A model generated the notes under the pieces. The model worked only from the letters and a program-made list of their open reading frames with translations. It had not been told where the DNA came from and did no database searches. Positions 8,310 through 17,144 of a stretch of DNA of 24,255 nucleotides are shown here, in pieces (the first letter of the stretch is position 1; each line of letters begins with the position of its first letter). Position numbers and translations under genes: made by a program. Source of the DNA: G963677915 sp963677915 (lineage in GTDB: Bacteria; Bacillota; Clostridia; Lachnospirales; Vallitaleaceae); NCBI GenBank assembly GCA_963677915.2, contig CAXXGE010000011.1, forward strand, positions 1 through 24,255, in the 5' to 3' direction.

Positions 8310-9365
8310 TTAATAGCCTATGCTCTTTATAAGCTCCTGTCTGTCAAAGGCATGTTGCAAGGCACTTTCCCTTGATATCATGCCTGTTTGGTAAAGTTTC
8401 TTCAGAGAATCGTCCATCGTAATCATGCCCAGGCTTTTGCCTGTTTGAATATCATTGTCAATCTGGTTCGTTTTTTCCTCCCTGATCAGGTTTCTGATTC
8501 CGGATGTGGGAATCATGATCTCGCACGCCGGAATACGGCCTTCGACGCCTTTTCTTTTCAAAAGCTGCTGCGATACGACCCCCTGAAGAACATTGGCCAC
8601 CTGAACGCGTACCTGTTCCCTGGCACTGAGGGGGAAGGCATCAATCATCCGGGCGATGGTGTTGGCTGCTCCCAGCGTGTGCAGCGTGCTCAATACCAGA
8701 TGCCCCGTTTCTGCAGCCGTCAGCGCGATTTCAATCGTTTCAAGGTCCCGCATCTCGCCTACAAGGATGATGTCCGGATCCTGCCTGAGGCATGCCCTTA
8801 GTGCAGAAGCGAAATTCCGAGAGTCCTGTCCGATCTCCCTCTGCCCGATAATGGCCTGATCGTTCTTGAACAGATACTCGATGGGGTCTTCCAGTGTCAT
8901 GATATGGCAGTCTTTCTTCTCGTTGATTGCCTGTATTATTGAAGCCAGGGTCGTCGACTTGCCTGACCCTGTCGGTCCTGTAATAAGAATGATGCCCGAG
9001 GTGATGTTTGTCATATGCTCCACAGACTCCGGAATGTTCAGTTCCCGAAGGGTAGGGATTTTCATATTGACAAGACGCATGGCCAGACAGTAACTGCCCC
9101 GCTGCCTGTAGCTGTTGACGCGGAAGCGTCCAAGGCCATAGATAGAATAGGAGAAGTCCAGTTCCCCCAGCTTGACCAGTTTCTCATGCATCTCCTCATT
9201 CAGAATCTCCTCGACAATCCGCTTTGTATATTCTGGTGTTATGATTTCCTCTCCGATTTGCTTAAGGCTGCCGTCAATCCTCAATATAGGAGGAGACCCC
9301 ACTTTCAGATGAACGTCTGATGCCTTTCTGTCAACTGCTTCCTGCAATATTTTAATCAATTCCAT
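8310..9365 (-). CDS. pilT: PilT twitching-motility retraction ATPase
   Basis: Intact, 351 residues. The start ATG follows GAGGAGG. It has Walker A GPTGSGKST (130-138), an Asp box (MTLEDPIEYLF, about 156-166), Walker B ILVGEMRD (about 200-207), a His box GHLVLSTLHT (221-230) and the PilT-specific C-terminal GIRNLIRE helix with IQTGKSLGMITMDDSL. These are the hallmarks of the hexameric retraction motor rather than of an assembly ATPase. It hydrolyses ATP at the cytoplasmic base of the pilus to depolymerise PilA. It lies 19 nt behind pilB and 12 nt before pilC. Its presence implies that the pilus can retract. Confidence 0.97.
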   Translation of the reverse strand: MELIKILQEAVDRKASDVHLKVGSPPILRIDGSLKQIGEEIITPEYTKRIVEEILNEEMHEKLVKLGELDFSYSIYGLGRFRVNSYRQRGSYCLAMRLVNMKIPTLRELNIPESVEHMTNITSGIILITGPTGSGKSTTLASIIQAINEKKDCHIMTLEDPIEYLFKNDQAIIGQREIGQDSRNFASALRACLRQDPDIILVGEMRDLETIEIALTAAETGHLVLSTLHTLGAANTIARMIDAFPLSAREQVRVQVANVLQGVVSQQLLKRKGVEGRIPACEIMIPTSGIRNLIREEKTNQIDNDIQTGKSLGMITMDDSLKKLYQTGMISRESALQHAFDRQELIKSIGY

Positions 9366-9384
9366 ACTCAGCTTCCTCCTCTTG

Positions 9385-11064
9385 TCAGTCGCTTGTGTTG
9401 GTCATCCTGTATAATTCTTCGACTGTTGTGACGCCATTCACTACAAGTTCGCGGCAGCTTTCAAACAAAGTCAGCATGCCGTCCTTGATTGCCTGGTCCT
9501 TGATTGCATCTGTTCCTTTCTTCTCGTCAATCATTTGTCTGATGTCCTTGGTCACCGGAAGAATCTCGTAAATCGCTGTACGGCCCCTGTAGCCGGTGTG
9601 GTTACATAGGTTGCAGCCTGCACCCTTGTATAGATGTTTCTTGTCCGAACGAAGATATCTGGCTTCATGGTCCGTTATGTCGTATTCTGTTTTGCAGTTA
9701 TTGCATATCTTCCTCACAAGACGTTGGGCGACGATGCCCGTCAACGCACTTGAAAGAAGATAGGATTCAGTGCCCATGTTGACAAGCCTTGCAACGCTGG
9801 ATGCTGTGTCGTTGGTGTGAAGCGTTGACAATACAAGGTGTCCTGTAATAGCTGCCCTGACTGCTATCTGAGCGGTATCGGCATCCCGTATCTCGCCGAT
9901 CATGATGATATCCGGGTCCTGCCGCAGAATCGATCGCAGGCTTGCGGAAAAAGTCATGCCCGCCTTTATGTTGACCTGGGTCTGGTTGATGCCGCTCAGC
10001 CTGTATTCGACAGGATCCTCTACTGTGATGATGTTCTTCTTCACATCGTTGATCTCCATCAAGGTAGCATACAGGCTCGTACTCTTACCGCTTCCCGTAG
10101 GCCCGGTCACCAGCAGAATGCCATGGGGAACCATGGCAAGCTTACGATAGATTTTCAGCATATCCTCGCTCATGCCCAGTTCCGTGAGCGTAAGCATTTT
10201 GCTTCCCCTGTCCAATATACGCAAAACCGCTTTTTCCCCGTGGACAGTCGGCATGACGGATATCCGCAGGTCTATCTTCCTGCCATCATAATCCATATCG
10301 ACACGGCCGTCCTGCGGTATCCGGGTTTCTGCTATATCCATGTATCCCATGATTTTGATGCGGGTGATGATTGCCGTAAGCGATCTCTTTTTCAACACCA
10401 TATGTTCCATCAAGTCGCCGTCGATCCGGAATCTGACACGAACGTCCTGCTCGAGAGGCTCTATATGTATGTCGCTGACCTTGGCGTCAGCCGCCTGCAG
10501 AATGATGGTGTCGATCAGCTTGACGACCGGCGCATTGCTGATGTCTGTCATCGCGCGTATGTCTTCTTCAAGAAACTCTTCCCTAAAATCGAAAGCCGTG
10601 GAAAACTCGCTGACCGCATCGTCTGCAACTCTTTTCTTGTAGTACTGTTCTATGGCAATCCTGACATCCTTTTCAGGTGCCAGCAATGGCTCTATATCCA
10701 TACCTGTCGCCAGCTTCATGTCATCCATAGCAAAAAGGTTCAACGGATCTGCCATAGCTACACTAAGCAGATTCCCTTCCACCTTAACCGGAATGAGGTT
10801 GTAGCGCCTTGCCATCCTGGCACTGATCATATTGGGAACAGACGGATCGATCTGGAAACTCTTCAGTTCTATCTTGGGAATGCCGTACTGCTGCTCCAGC
10901 ACTTCAATGACCTGCCTTTCGGTTACAAAACCCTCATCGATTAGAATCTGTCCGAGAGGTTGTTTTCTTTCTTTCTGAATTTTTAATGCAAACCAAAGGT
11001 CCTCGTTGGAGATTATCTTGTCCTCAACTAGAATCTCGCCTAGTCTTTTCATCGATGCCGCCAT
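9385..11064 (-). CDS. pilB: PilB type IV pilus assembly ATPase
   Basis: Intact. The ATG at 11064 is chosen because GAAGGTGA lies about 5 nt before it; an in-frame TTG at 11082 lies upstream of that ribosome binding site. In the 559-residue product residues 1-150 form the MshEN/T2SSE N-terminal region (RLGEILVEDKIISNEDLW, QPLGQILIDEGFVTERQVIE). The motor domain has Walker A GPTGSGKST (321-329), Asp box ITVEDPVEY, Walker B IIMIGEIRD (to about 394) and His box GHLVLSTLHT. A tetracysteine zinc site (C454, C457, C484, C487) is typical of PilB/GspE. It is the first gene of the machine operon, behind its own promoter. MshEN-type N-termini can bind c-di-GMP; whether this one does is not established. 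Confidence 0.96.
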   Translation of the reverse strand: MAASMKRLGEILVEDKIISNEDLWFALKIQKERKQPLGQILIDEGFVTERQVIEVLEQQYGIPKIELKSFQIDPSVPNMISARMARRYNLIPVKVEGNLLSVAMADPLNLFAMDDMKLATGMDIEPLLAPEKDVRIAIEQYYKKRVADDAVSEFSTAFDFREEFLEEDIRAMTDISNAPVVKLIDTIILQAADAKVSDIHIEPLEQDVRVRFRIDGDLMEHMVLKKRSLTAIITRIKIMGYMDIAETRIPQDGRVDMDYDGRKIDLRISVMPTVHGEKAVLRILDRGSKMLTLTELGMSEDMLKIYRKLAMVPHGILLVTGPTGSGKSTSLYATLMEINDVKKNIITVEDPVEYRLSGINQTQVNIKAGMTFSASLRSILRQDPDIIMIGEIRDADTAQIAVRAAITGHLVLSTLHTNDTASSVARLVNMGTESYLLSSALTGIVAQRLVRKICNNCKTEYDITDHEARYLRSDKKHLYKGAGCNLCNHTGYRGRTAIYEILPVTKDIRQMIDEKKGTDAIKDQAIKDGMLTLFESCRELVVNGVTTVEELYRMTNTSD

Positions 11065-11351
11065 ACAGTCACCTTCTCCCAATATAAAAGAAACAGCTAC
11101 ATAACAAATCCTATGAACTCATACCGGCAGCTGTATCTGTTTGCTTTCATTTATTATATCTTTTTAACCCAGTCCAATTCTGTGCCGAATGTATTCTTAT
11201 AAACTACATTTTACTCTTTTGCCAATCCAAGGTCAACAATATTACTTTAAATTATAGCAAATTACCTGCAAGCAACAAAATACCAGACGATTGCTCGCCT
11301 GGGATTTTGCTGGATAGCCGTAACAGCTAGGCCTCATCCAACTTTTTTACA
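11065..11351 (-). other. 287-nt gap between the minor-pilin genes and pilB
   Basis: No gene is seen. The gap holds the pilB promoter (11208-11236) and then a leader of about 135 nt. A second possible -10 (TATAAT, 11257-11252, with TTGTTG 16 bp upstream) lies before it. An imperfect stem (GGAT...ATCC, about 11311-11338) follows the upstream gene but has no T run. A perfect 7-bp hairpin (11349-11370) overlaps the stop of the upstream gene and is followed by A, not T. I recognise no riboswitch in the leader. Confidence 0.6.
11208..11236 (-). promoter_or_regulatory. Sigma-A-type promoter of the pilB operon
   Basis: On the minus strand TTGACC (11236-11231) and TAAAAT (11213-11208) are separated by exactly 17 bp, about 145 nt before the pilB ATG. 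A long leader remains between the expected start and pilB. Confidence 0.65.
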
Positions 11352-14003
11352 CTATTCTCTTGTATAGTGTACTTGGATTTGAATATGGTCGAGATATACA
11401 TTACGATCCCTGCTGATCTGAACTCTTGCTCTCATGGCATCCAGTTCTGATAGATCCCAATTGCTAAAGCCCCATAAATCATCCGCGCCTCCCAAAGTAT
11501 ATTCAGCATCGCTGGAAGTCAGATTATCAGTGCTTTGAGTCTCCATATCGTTATTGTCATCATAGAGGCGCACTTCGAAACGGACATATCCATAGCCATC
11601 CCGATAACCTTCAAGCTTTACTTCTATACCTGTGACTGTTGCATCCTGCGGCAAGTTGTCTGATCCCACTGCAGATCCGAAGGTGAAGTATACCCGGTCG
11701 TTGTCATTATTTAACAACAGATAACTGTCATTGGACGAATATGCGTTGTCAATATCACCTGTGTTGACATTACTACTCTCATTAGTATAGCCACTTGCAC
11801 TGATCCAGCCGGTAACATACGTTCTCTTCGTAACACTGATATAGTCACTATACTCCGTACCTGTCCATCCGTCGCTTCCGGTTGCAACGACTCTGACTGG
11901 GTTGCCATTATCATCGTTGGTCAATGTATAGCTTGAGCCTGTCGCTCCATCTATATCATCCCAGTACGTCCCGCCAGGACCAGGTGGATTCCAATATCTC
12001 TGCCACTGATATGTTGCTGTCGCACCATCAGGATCCAGGTCAGCAGTAACCGTTTCTCCTATATATGGATTTCCCACAATGGATACTGAGGTCAGAATTC
12101 TTTCCGTAACACTGATATAGTCACTGTACTCCGTACCTGTCCATCCGTCGCTTCCGGTTGCAACGACTCTGACTGGGTTGCCATTATCATCGTTGGTCAA
12201 TGTATAGCTTGAGCCTGTCGCTCCTGATATGTCATACCAGTCCCACCAGCGAGGACCAGGTGGATTCCAATACTTCTGCCACTGATATGTTGCTGTCGCA
12301 CCATCAGGATCCAGGTCAGCAGTAACCGTTTCTCCTACATATGGGCTGCCATCAATGGATACCGAGTCCAGCGTTCTCGCTGCAATCCTGATTCCGTCAC
12401 TCGTCACTGTATCTGTATAATCTCCCGTTCCTGTTGCACTGACCCTTATATATTTATCCAGATTGGAAATTTGCAACGTATAGGCATCACCGGTTGCTCC
12501 GGCAATCGGACTATATGTTCCTCCTAATGTATCAGACAGCTCCCATTGATATGTTGCCGTCGCACCGGAAGGACCTACTACAGCTTCAACAGTCTCCCCG
12601 ACATATGGATAGCCTGAAATAAATACCGAATTCAGCGGTATCAATGTTTTTTCAACAACCTGTTTTGGGGCGCTTGTCACAGTACCAGTATAACCGCCTG
12701 TTCCTGTCGCAGTGACTCTAATAAACTTATTTAAATCAGAGCTTTGCACTACATAACTGGATCCATTGGCTCCGCTAATCGGATAAAACACACCTGTTTC
12801 TGTGTCAGATATCAACCATTGATATGTTGCTGTCGCAACCGCGGGATCTACTTCTGCTATTGCCGTTCCTCCAACATACGGCTCTCCCGGAATGGAAACC
12901 GATTCTATGGTTACTGCATTGATCGTCAGATAAAGATCCACACCATCCGGGAATCCGATAACAGTTCCATGACTGGCTATATGTTCTTCTTGCGGATTGG
13001 TTATCCCGATTTCTGCCGGACTCCATTTTACAGGAACCTCCAACTGACCACCATTCAGCATATCTGCAGGGATTGTTGGATAAAAATCGTTTGGATAGTA
13101 TTCTGCCCCAACATCTATGGTAACGTAGATATCATCAATAGAAAGGATTTTATTTGCTGAAACAATCTCCTCGCTGAACTCTTCAACACCTATCCTGCCG
13201 ATTGTTGAATACGGGGTTACCGAGTAGTAGAAATATCTTCCGGAAAACCTTTCATTGATTGCATCACACAGCTCTTCCCCTTCGAGGTCGGGATAGAAAT
13301 CACGAAAATCCAATTCATCATAATCCTCTTCTACGTTCGGAATAAAGGCTAAATCCTGTGAATCTTCAATGGACAATGGTGTTCTGGCTTCATTCCATTC
13401 CTTAACAATAATCAGGTCCCGCTTGTCGGGCACTGATGACGCCACCGGCGACATGTACCACCGGTACACATTCAGAAGAAAGTCATCTTCTCCCGAGATA
13501 TCCGGTTCCGAACCTTCCAAGGTTACAAAGCTGGCAGGTATCTCAATCCCATCCACTTCATCAGCCGGGGAAGCCAGCGGAAACATACTCTCCGTCTCAT
13601 CTTCAGGAATAAGGACATCATCTCTGTACGCAGTAATAGCAACGTTTCCTAAAACAGGCACTGCATAAACAACTGTATACTTTGGAACAAAAACGTTGAT
13701 TTGACCGTACTTATTGCCCACAGTCTCGACATCCTCCTGAACCAGATGTCCCCATATATCCACACCGAAAATGTTCATGGTGATATCGTCTGAATCTTCT
13801 GAATAATCGATATCCTCTTTGGATGCAGCTTCTATCTTCTGTTCAACATCCTGCTGCACTGAAAATGTATCCACCGTCATTTCCTGTGTATCGAAAAGAC
13901 GGGCAAACGAGAATGTCATCGAAGAAAGAACAAATATTGCAATGATTGCCAGCAAAGAAATTGATATAATAATCTCTAAAAGAGTAAATCCTCTACTATT
14001 CAT
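11352..14003 (-). CDS. Giant modular prepilin (883 residues) with four Ig-like repeats and a C-terminal beta-sandwich
   Basis: Intact. The start ATG follows AAGGAAGG. MNSRG|FTLLEIIISISLLAI is a class III prepilin leader with E10 (mature E5) and the pilin helix, as in PilW/PilJ-type minor pilins. Residues 30-340 form a large variable region, including a Big_4-like segment near VPVKWSPAEIGITNP. Four Ig-like repeats of about 90 residues follow (about 366-454, 455-543, 544-635, 636-728), each with a TATYQW core and a (F/V)IRV(T/S)ATG or VRVVATG strand; repeats 3 and 4 are nearly identical at DNA level. The last 155 residues look like a beta-sandwich (DATVTGIEVKLEGYRDGYG, GGADDLWGFSNWDLSEL, YLDHIQIQVHYT). 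Ordinary pilins have 120-200 residues; this size suggests an adhesive module grafted on a minor pilin. It is 29 nt behind the VWA-pilin gene. Confidence 0.88.
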   Translation of the reverse strand: MNSRGFTLLEIIISISLLAIIAIFVLSSMTFSFARLFDTQEMTVDTFSVQQDVEQKIEAASKEDIDYSEDSDDITMNIFGVDIWGHLVQEDVETVGNKYGQINVFVPKYTVVYAVPVLGNVAITAYRDDVLIPEDETESMFPLASPADEVDGIEIPASFVTLEGSEPDISGEDDFLLNVYRWYMSPVASSVPDKRDLIIVKEWNEARTPLSIEDSQDLAFIPNVEEDYDELDFRDFYPDLEGEELCDAINERFSGRYFYYSVTPYSTIGRIGVEEFSEEIVSANKILSIDDIYVTIDVGAEYYPNDFYPTIPADMLNGGQLEVPVKWSPAEIGITNPQEEHIASHGTVIGFPDGVDLYLTINAVTIESVSIPGEPYVGGTAIAEVDPAVATATYQWLISDTETGVFYPISGANGSSYVVQSSDLNKFIRVTATGTGGYTGTVTSAPKQVVEKTLIPLNSVFISGYPYVGETVEAVVGPSGATATYQWELSDTLGGTYSPIAGATGDAYTLQISNLDKYIRVSATGTGDYTDTVTSDGIRIAARTLDSVSIDGSPYVGETVTADLDPDGATATYQWQKYWNPPGPRWWDWYDISGATGSSYTLTNDDNGNPVRVVATGSDGWTGTEYSDYISVTERILTSVSIVGNPYIGETVTADLDPDGATATYQWQRYWNPPGPGGTYWDDIDGATGSSYTLTNDDNGNPVRVVATGSDGWTGTEYSDYISVTKRTYVTGWISASGYTNESSNVNTGDIDNAYSSNDSYLLLNNDNDRVYFTFGSAVGSDNLPQDATVTGIEVKLEGYRDGYGYVRFEVRLYDDNNDMETQSTDNLTSSDAEYTLGGADDLWGFSNWDLSELDAMRARVQISRDRNVYLDHIQIQVHYTRE
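11831..12376 (-). repeat. 276-bp tandem repeat inside the giant pilin gene
   Basis: The unit at 11831-12106 repeats from 12107 with a period of 276 bp (92 codons), matching Ig-like repeats 4 and 3. Over the first 115 bp I count a single difference; the central part encoding the WNPPGP region diverges. Such near-identity points to recent duplication or gene conversion and makes copy-number change by recombination possible. Confidence 0.85.
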
Positions 14004-14032
14004 AATGTCACTTCCTTCCTTGAATGATACTT

Positions 14033-15454
14033 CTAGTTTGGACCGCCTACATGCCAGAGAGAGTCATTTATATCTTTTTGTATCGCACTGAAAATCGCTT
14101 CAAGTGCCGCAGAATCACCAGCCTCATAAAAGGTGTCAGCACCCGTTGCTGTTGCGATATCCTGCAGGCTGCCGTAATCAGCTTCAATTGCCGAAAAACC
14201 GATAACATAAACCTTGATTTCTTCCTTTTCAGGATATGATATGTCTCCATAATCGTCCACATAATCACCTATTTCATCCACATAATCTGTTCCCCACGGA
14301 TCAAGCGAACTCCCATAACCGCCGTAGCGTCCTGACGAAAAATAATGATCATAATCGTTCCACCAGCCCGATAAATCAAATTCTATGTTCTCAATATTGT
14401 TGGATCCAAAGACATATGTATAATCTGATGGATGTGTTCCTGGGGAATCAACCTGATGAGCACTGTAGAATGTTGTGACTCCGTCAACCAGAATAACAAG
14501 AAAGTTTTTTACTGTATAATCTGTCATTGCCGTAGAATCATCGAAATCCTTTATTGCATGGTATCCTCTGCGTATGCCGTCTCCCGTATTCGTTCCCCCA
14601 CCTGGACTTAATGAGTTAACAGCGTCAATCATCACTGAACTAGCGGTATCGTTCACCCTTACCGGCTCCATAGCATAAGTGCCGTTGGCAGTACTGTCAA
14701 AAGGTATGATGCTTGCATATATATTAGGATTTGAAGCAAGGCCCTCAATCAGACGCTTTGCTTCATCCCTTAATTTTTTCATTTTCGAGTGGTTGTCAGG
14801 ATTTGACGAGTAATCATTAGCAGTATGATTATCCAGAGTGTATTGCATACTACCTGATTTATCCAACACAAAAGCAACCGCTGCTTTCACACTGGAAACC
14901 ACTGTCGGTCTCGGATCCATTCTGTAGGCAATCGTATTCGATGGAAGTGTTGCACTGCCTCTGTCGATGACCTGCAATGAATTAAGGGCATTGACCTCGG
15001 AAACAACTTCTCTTTCATTGCCATTGACGGTTGCTTCTATTGCGTATTGAAGCAGGTTGTCATCATAAGCCGGAGTAAGTTTCATGATAACAAGATCAAA
15101 AGTTACATCTTCAATAGGTCCGACCATTACTCTCGACAGGTGGGTTTCAGATACATCATCCCACAAGTACTCGATAATACTTGTATGGTCGATCGATGGT
15201 GTAATATAATTCCACCCCTCCGTCAGATTGTTATGATTAGTTCTGCGAAGGGCAAATGTCGCAGAGGCGTCTCTAATAACCGTATTGATATTATGAGAGA
15301 GCACCCTCAACTCACTCTGCACTTCAAATTCATCCATAGCAAGATCTTGCGCCCGCATTGGAGTAAGTACAAGTGTCGAAACCATGAGTGAGATTATACC
15401 AAGCAAAGATATCGCAATAATTATTTCCATCAGAGTAAAACCATCTTTTTTCAT
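14033..15454 (-). CDS. Prepilin with grafted von Willebrand A domain (modular minor pilin)
   Basis: Intact, 473 residues; the start follows GGAGG at 7 nt. MKKDG|FTLMEIIIAISLLGI is a class III prepilin leader (G5|F6, E10) with the hydrophobic helix. After a pilin-like region to about residue 185, a VWA domain fills residues about 190-470. It has a full MIDAS: D198-K-S200-G-S202, T288 in GGGTNTGDG, and D324 in LVILVDG. The C-terminus has the usual VWA strand and helix (VYVIGFSAIEAD, then GADTFYEAGDSAALEAIFSA). Pilins carrying a VWA module at the tip are known as adhesins (Streptococcus sanguinis PilB). By analogy this is a metal-dependent adhesive minor pilin. It lies between the PilX-like gene and the giant pilin gene in one apparent operon. 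Confidence 0.92.
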   Translation of the reverse strand: MKKDGFTLMEIIIAISLLGIISLMVSTLVLTPMRAQDLAMDEFEVQSELRVLSHNINTVIRDASATFALRRTNHNNLTEGWNYITPSIDHTSIIEYLWDDVSETHLSRVMVGPIEDVTFDLVIMKLTPAYDDNLLQYAIEATVNGNEREVVSEVNALNSLQVIDRGSATLPSNTIAYRMDPRPTVVSSVKAAVAFVLDKSGSMQYTLDNHTANDYSSNPDNHSKMKKLRDEAKRLIEGLASNPNIYASIIPFDSTANGTYAMEPVRVNDTASSVMIDAVNSLSPGGGTNTGDGIRRGYHAIKDFDDSTAMTDYTVKNFLVILVDGVTTFYSAHQVDSPGTHPSDYTYVFGSNNIENIEFDLSGWWNDYDHYFSSGRYGGYGSSLDPWGTDYVDEIGDYVDDYGDISYPEKEEIKVYVIGFSAIEADYGSLQDIATATGADTFYEAGDSAALEAIFSAIQKDINDSLWHVGGPN

Positions 15455-15486
15455 TATATTCCCTCCTCACCCTGCTAAAATGAGTT

Positions 15487-15936
15487 TTACTTCCACACAA
15501 CATTTTTCTGATCGAGTGGATCTATATATACTGTTCTAGTTTGTTCTACATCATTCAAGTTCAGCTTTCCTGTCGATATGATTTTAATCCATCCGAGATA
15601 GTCCGCTTCCGTACTTTTGGTCACATATAAGTCTATTGTCCCATTTTCAAATATAATATCGGATTCGGTCAATTCTGCAATATCGCCATCTTTGATGCCA
15701 TCGAATAGTTCATTGTCATCCGCTATCAAAGCCGTGAAAGCCATCTGCACCCCAGAATAGGCAAGGTAGTATACCTCCATCGAGTCTTCTTGATAATGTG
15801 CCATCCCAATGTTACTGAAGAAAAGATCTGTAATAATAGCCACAAAAACCATAACTACAAACAACATGACTATCACTGTTGCAAGCCCTGCTCCTTTGTT
15901 GTTGCTAACTATACCGCCGATAGATTTCTTATGCAT
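15487..15936 (-). CDS. PilX-like minor pilin component
   Basis: The ATG at 15936 is chosen because GGAGG lies 6 nt before it; the frame stays open upstream to 15951. The product has 149 residues: basic leader, NNKGAGLATVIVMLFVVMVF as a single membrane helix, then EVYYLAYSGVQMAFTALIAD, which resembles the PilX N-terminal pattern (helix followed by a Y-x-A-x-S-G-x-Q segment). The helix lacks the mature Glu5 of normal pilins, as is seen in some PilX/GspK-type tip proteins. The C-terminal half is beta-rich (NGTIDLYVTKS, WIKIISTGKLNL). It is first in the minor-pilin operon, 32 nt before the VWA-pilin gene, so a role in initiating or capping the fibre is likely, by analogy only. Confidence 0.72.
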   Translation of the reverse strand: MHKKSIGGIVSNNKGAGLATVIVMLFVVMVFVAIITDLFFSNIGMAHYQEDSMEVYYLAYSGVQMAFTALIADDNELFDGIKDGDIAELTESDIIFENGTIDLYVTKSTEADYLGWIKIISTGKLNLNDVEQTRTVYIDPLDQKNVVWK

Positions 15937-15988
15937 AAGTAACCTCCACACACTTCAAGTTCGTTCGTTGCGATAATATTCCATGCAT

Positions 15989-16017
15989 TTATAGTATATA
16001 CCTTTTCTAGAGTAAAG
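15989..16017 (-). promoter_or_regulatory. Possible promoter of the minor-pilin operon
   Basis: TTTACT (16017-16012) and TATAAA (15994-15989) are 17 bp apart on the minus strand, 53 nt before the PilX-like ATG. The -35 is weak. No 11-bp repeats like those at 2435-2478 are present here. Confidence 0.45.
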
Positions 16018-16033
16018 GAAACTTTTTTTACAG

Positions 16034-17143
16034 TTATTGCCTGAAATTCCGCCAAAATTTACAACCAAGGTTCACCCTAACAACCTCCCCTGTCTCAGCC
16101 GATTCAAAGGCCGCTTCCATCACTTTCATGACACGCATTGCCTGCTCAGCCGTTATCGAAAGAGGGGCCTTGCCTTCTATGGCATCGATAAGGCCGTCGT
16201 ACACCACGGTGATGCTGTCCACCATATCCATCGGCTCCGACAGCGTGATTTCCTCAATGGATTCGGAACGCCTCGGCGCCATCGTTTTCGTAGGGCCCGC
16301 CTTCGTGTAGACGATTTCGTCGGCCCACTGGTTGTCCTTGTCCACGCAGCGGATTATCCTGCCGCCACAGTCCCAGTCGTCGATCTGCAGCGTACCGTCT
16401 TTCCCTAGTACATACCACCTTGGATGGGTGATGTAGTTGTTTGTGGACACCTCCACGTGGGCTGTCAGACCGTTTTCGAAAGTGATGACCAGGCGGAAGT
16501 TGTCGTCCACTTCAGGGTACTCGATGCTGTACATGTCGCAGTAGACGGATTTCACATTTTCCTCAATCATATGGAGAAGCTGGTCGATGAGGTGCACGCC
16601 CCAGTCCAGCATCATGCCCCCGCCGAGTGCCTTGATTGTCCGCCAGCCTTTGGGCATGCCGCGGGAACCTTCCACCCTGGACTCTATCACATAGACATCG
16701 CCCAAAAGCCCCGCTTCCACGGACCTTTTCATCAAAACGAAGTCCTTGTTCGTCCTTCTGTTCTGGTTGATCGTAAAGAGCCTGCCCGTCCTTGCGGACG
16801 CCTCCATGATCGCTTCGAGTTCCTGCGAGCTGAGCGTCACCGGCTTTTCGCAGATGACATGCTTGCCGGCCTCCATCGCTTCGATTGAAAGCTCCTTGTG
16901 CACCTCGTTGGTCGTCGCTACAAGAACGATGTCGATCTCGTCGTCTGTCAGCATCGCCTCTTTCGAGGGGTAGGGGTGATAACCCTTTTTCGCAGCAGCT
17001 GCCATGCGTTCCGGATTCAGGTCATAGACGCCCTTCACCTTGAGCCTTCCGTAGCCCTCGAGCTGTTCTCCGTGGTAGGCAGCCATGCCGCCGTAACCGA
17101 TTATGCCCAGTGTCGCGCACTGGTTACGATGAACCTGTTTCAT
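16034..17143 (-). CDS. Gfo/Idh/MocA-family NAD(P)-dependent oxidoreductase
   Basis: Intact, 369 residues. It has a Rossmann fold near the N-terminus (LGIIGYGGMAAYH), then VLVATTNEVHKE, the catalytic EKP motif (CEKPVTL), and the C-terminal domain signature GGGMMLDWGVHLIDQL with the conserved D and H. These enzymes oxidise or reduce sugars, inositols or their derivatives. The start lies 1 nt behind the stop of the isomerase gene, so translation is probably coupled. The substrate cannot be read from sequence; pairing with a TIM-barrel isomerase and a second Gfo/Idh enzyme suggests catabolism of an inositol, a keto-sugar or a glycoside. Confidence 0.92.
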   Translation of the reverse strand: MKQVHRNQCATLGIIGYGGMAAYHGEQLEGYGRLKVKGVYDLNPERMAAAAKKGYHPYPSKEAMLTDDEIDIVLVATTNEVHKELSIEAMEAGKHVICEKPVTLSSQELEAIMEASARTGRLFTINQNRRTNKDFVLMKRSVEAGLLGDVYVIESRVEGSRGMPKGWRTIKALGGGMMLDWGVHLIDQLLHMIEENVKSVYCDMYSIEYPEVDDNFRLVITFENGLTAHVEVSTNNYITHPRWYVLGKDGTLQIDDWDCGGRIIRCVDKDNQWADEIVYTKAGPTKTMAPRRSESIEEITLSEPMDMVDSITVVYDGLIDAIEGKAPLSITAEQAMRVMKVMEAAFESAETGEVVRVNLGCKFWRNFRQ

Positions 17144-17144
17144 A

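Noticed and set aside
9838..10944. 368-codon plus-strand frame inside pilB
   Set aside because: It is the antisense shadow of an intact, motif-complete pilB; no start signals or recognisable protein.
11065..11351. c-di-GMP or other riboswitch in the pilB leader
   Set aside because: The leader is long enough, but I could not align it to the GEMM-I or GEMM-II conserved cores.
11349..11370. Terminator behind the giant pilin gene
   Set aside because: The 7-bp hairpin overlaps the stop codon and is followed by A rather than T on the coding strand.
13990..14015. ATGTCAC heptamer beside the giant pilin start as a second regulator site
   Set aside because: It is a single copy without 11-bp repetition and overlaps the ribosome binding region; one heptamer is expected by chance.
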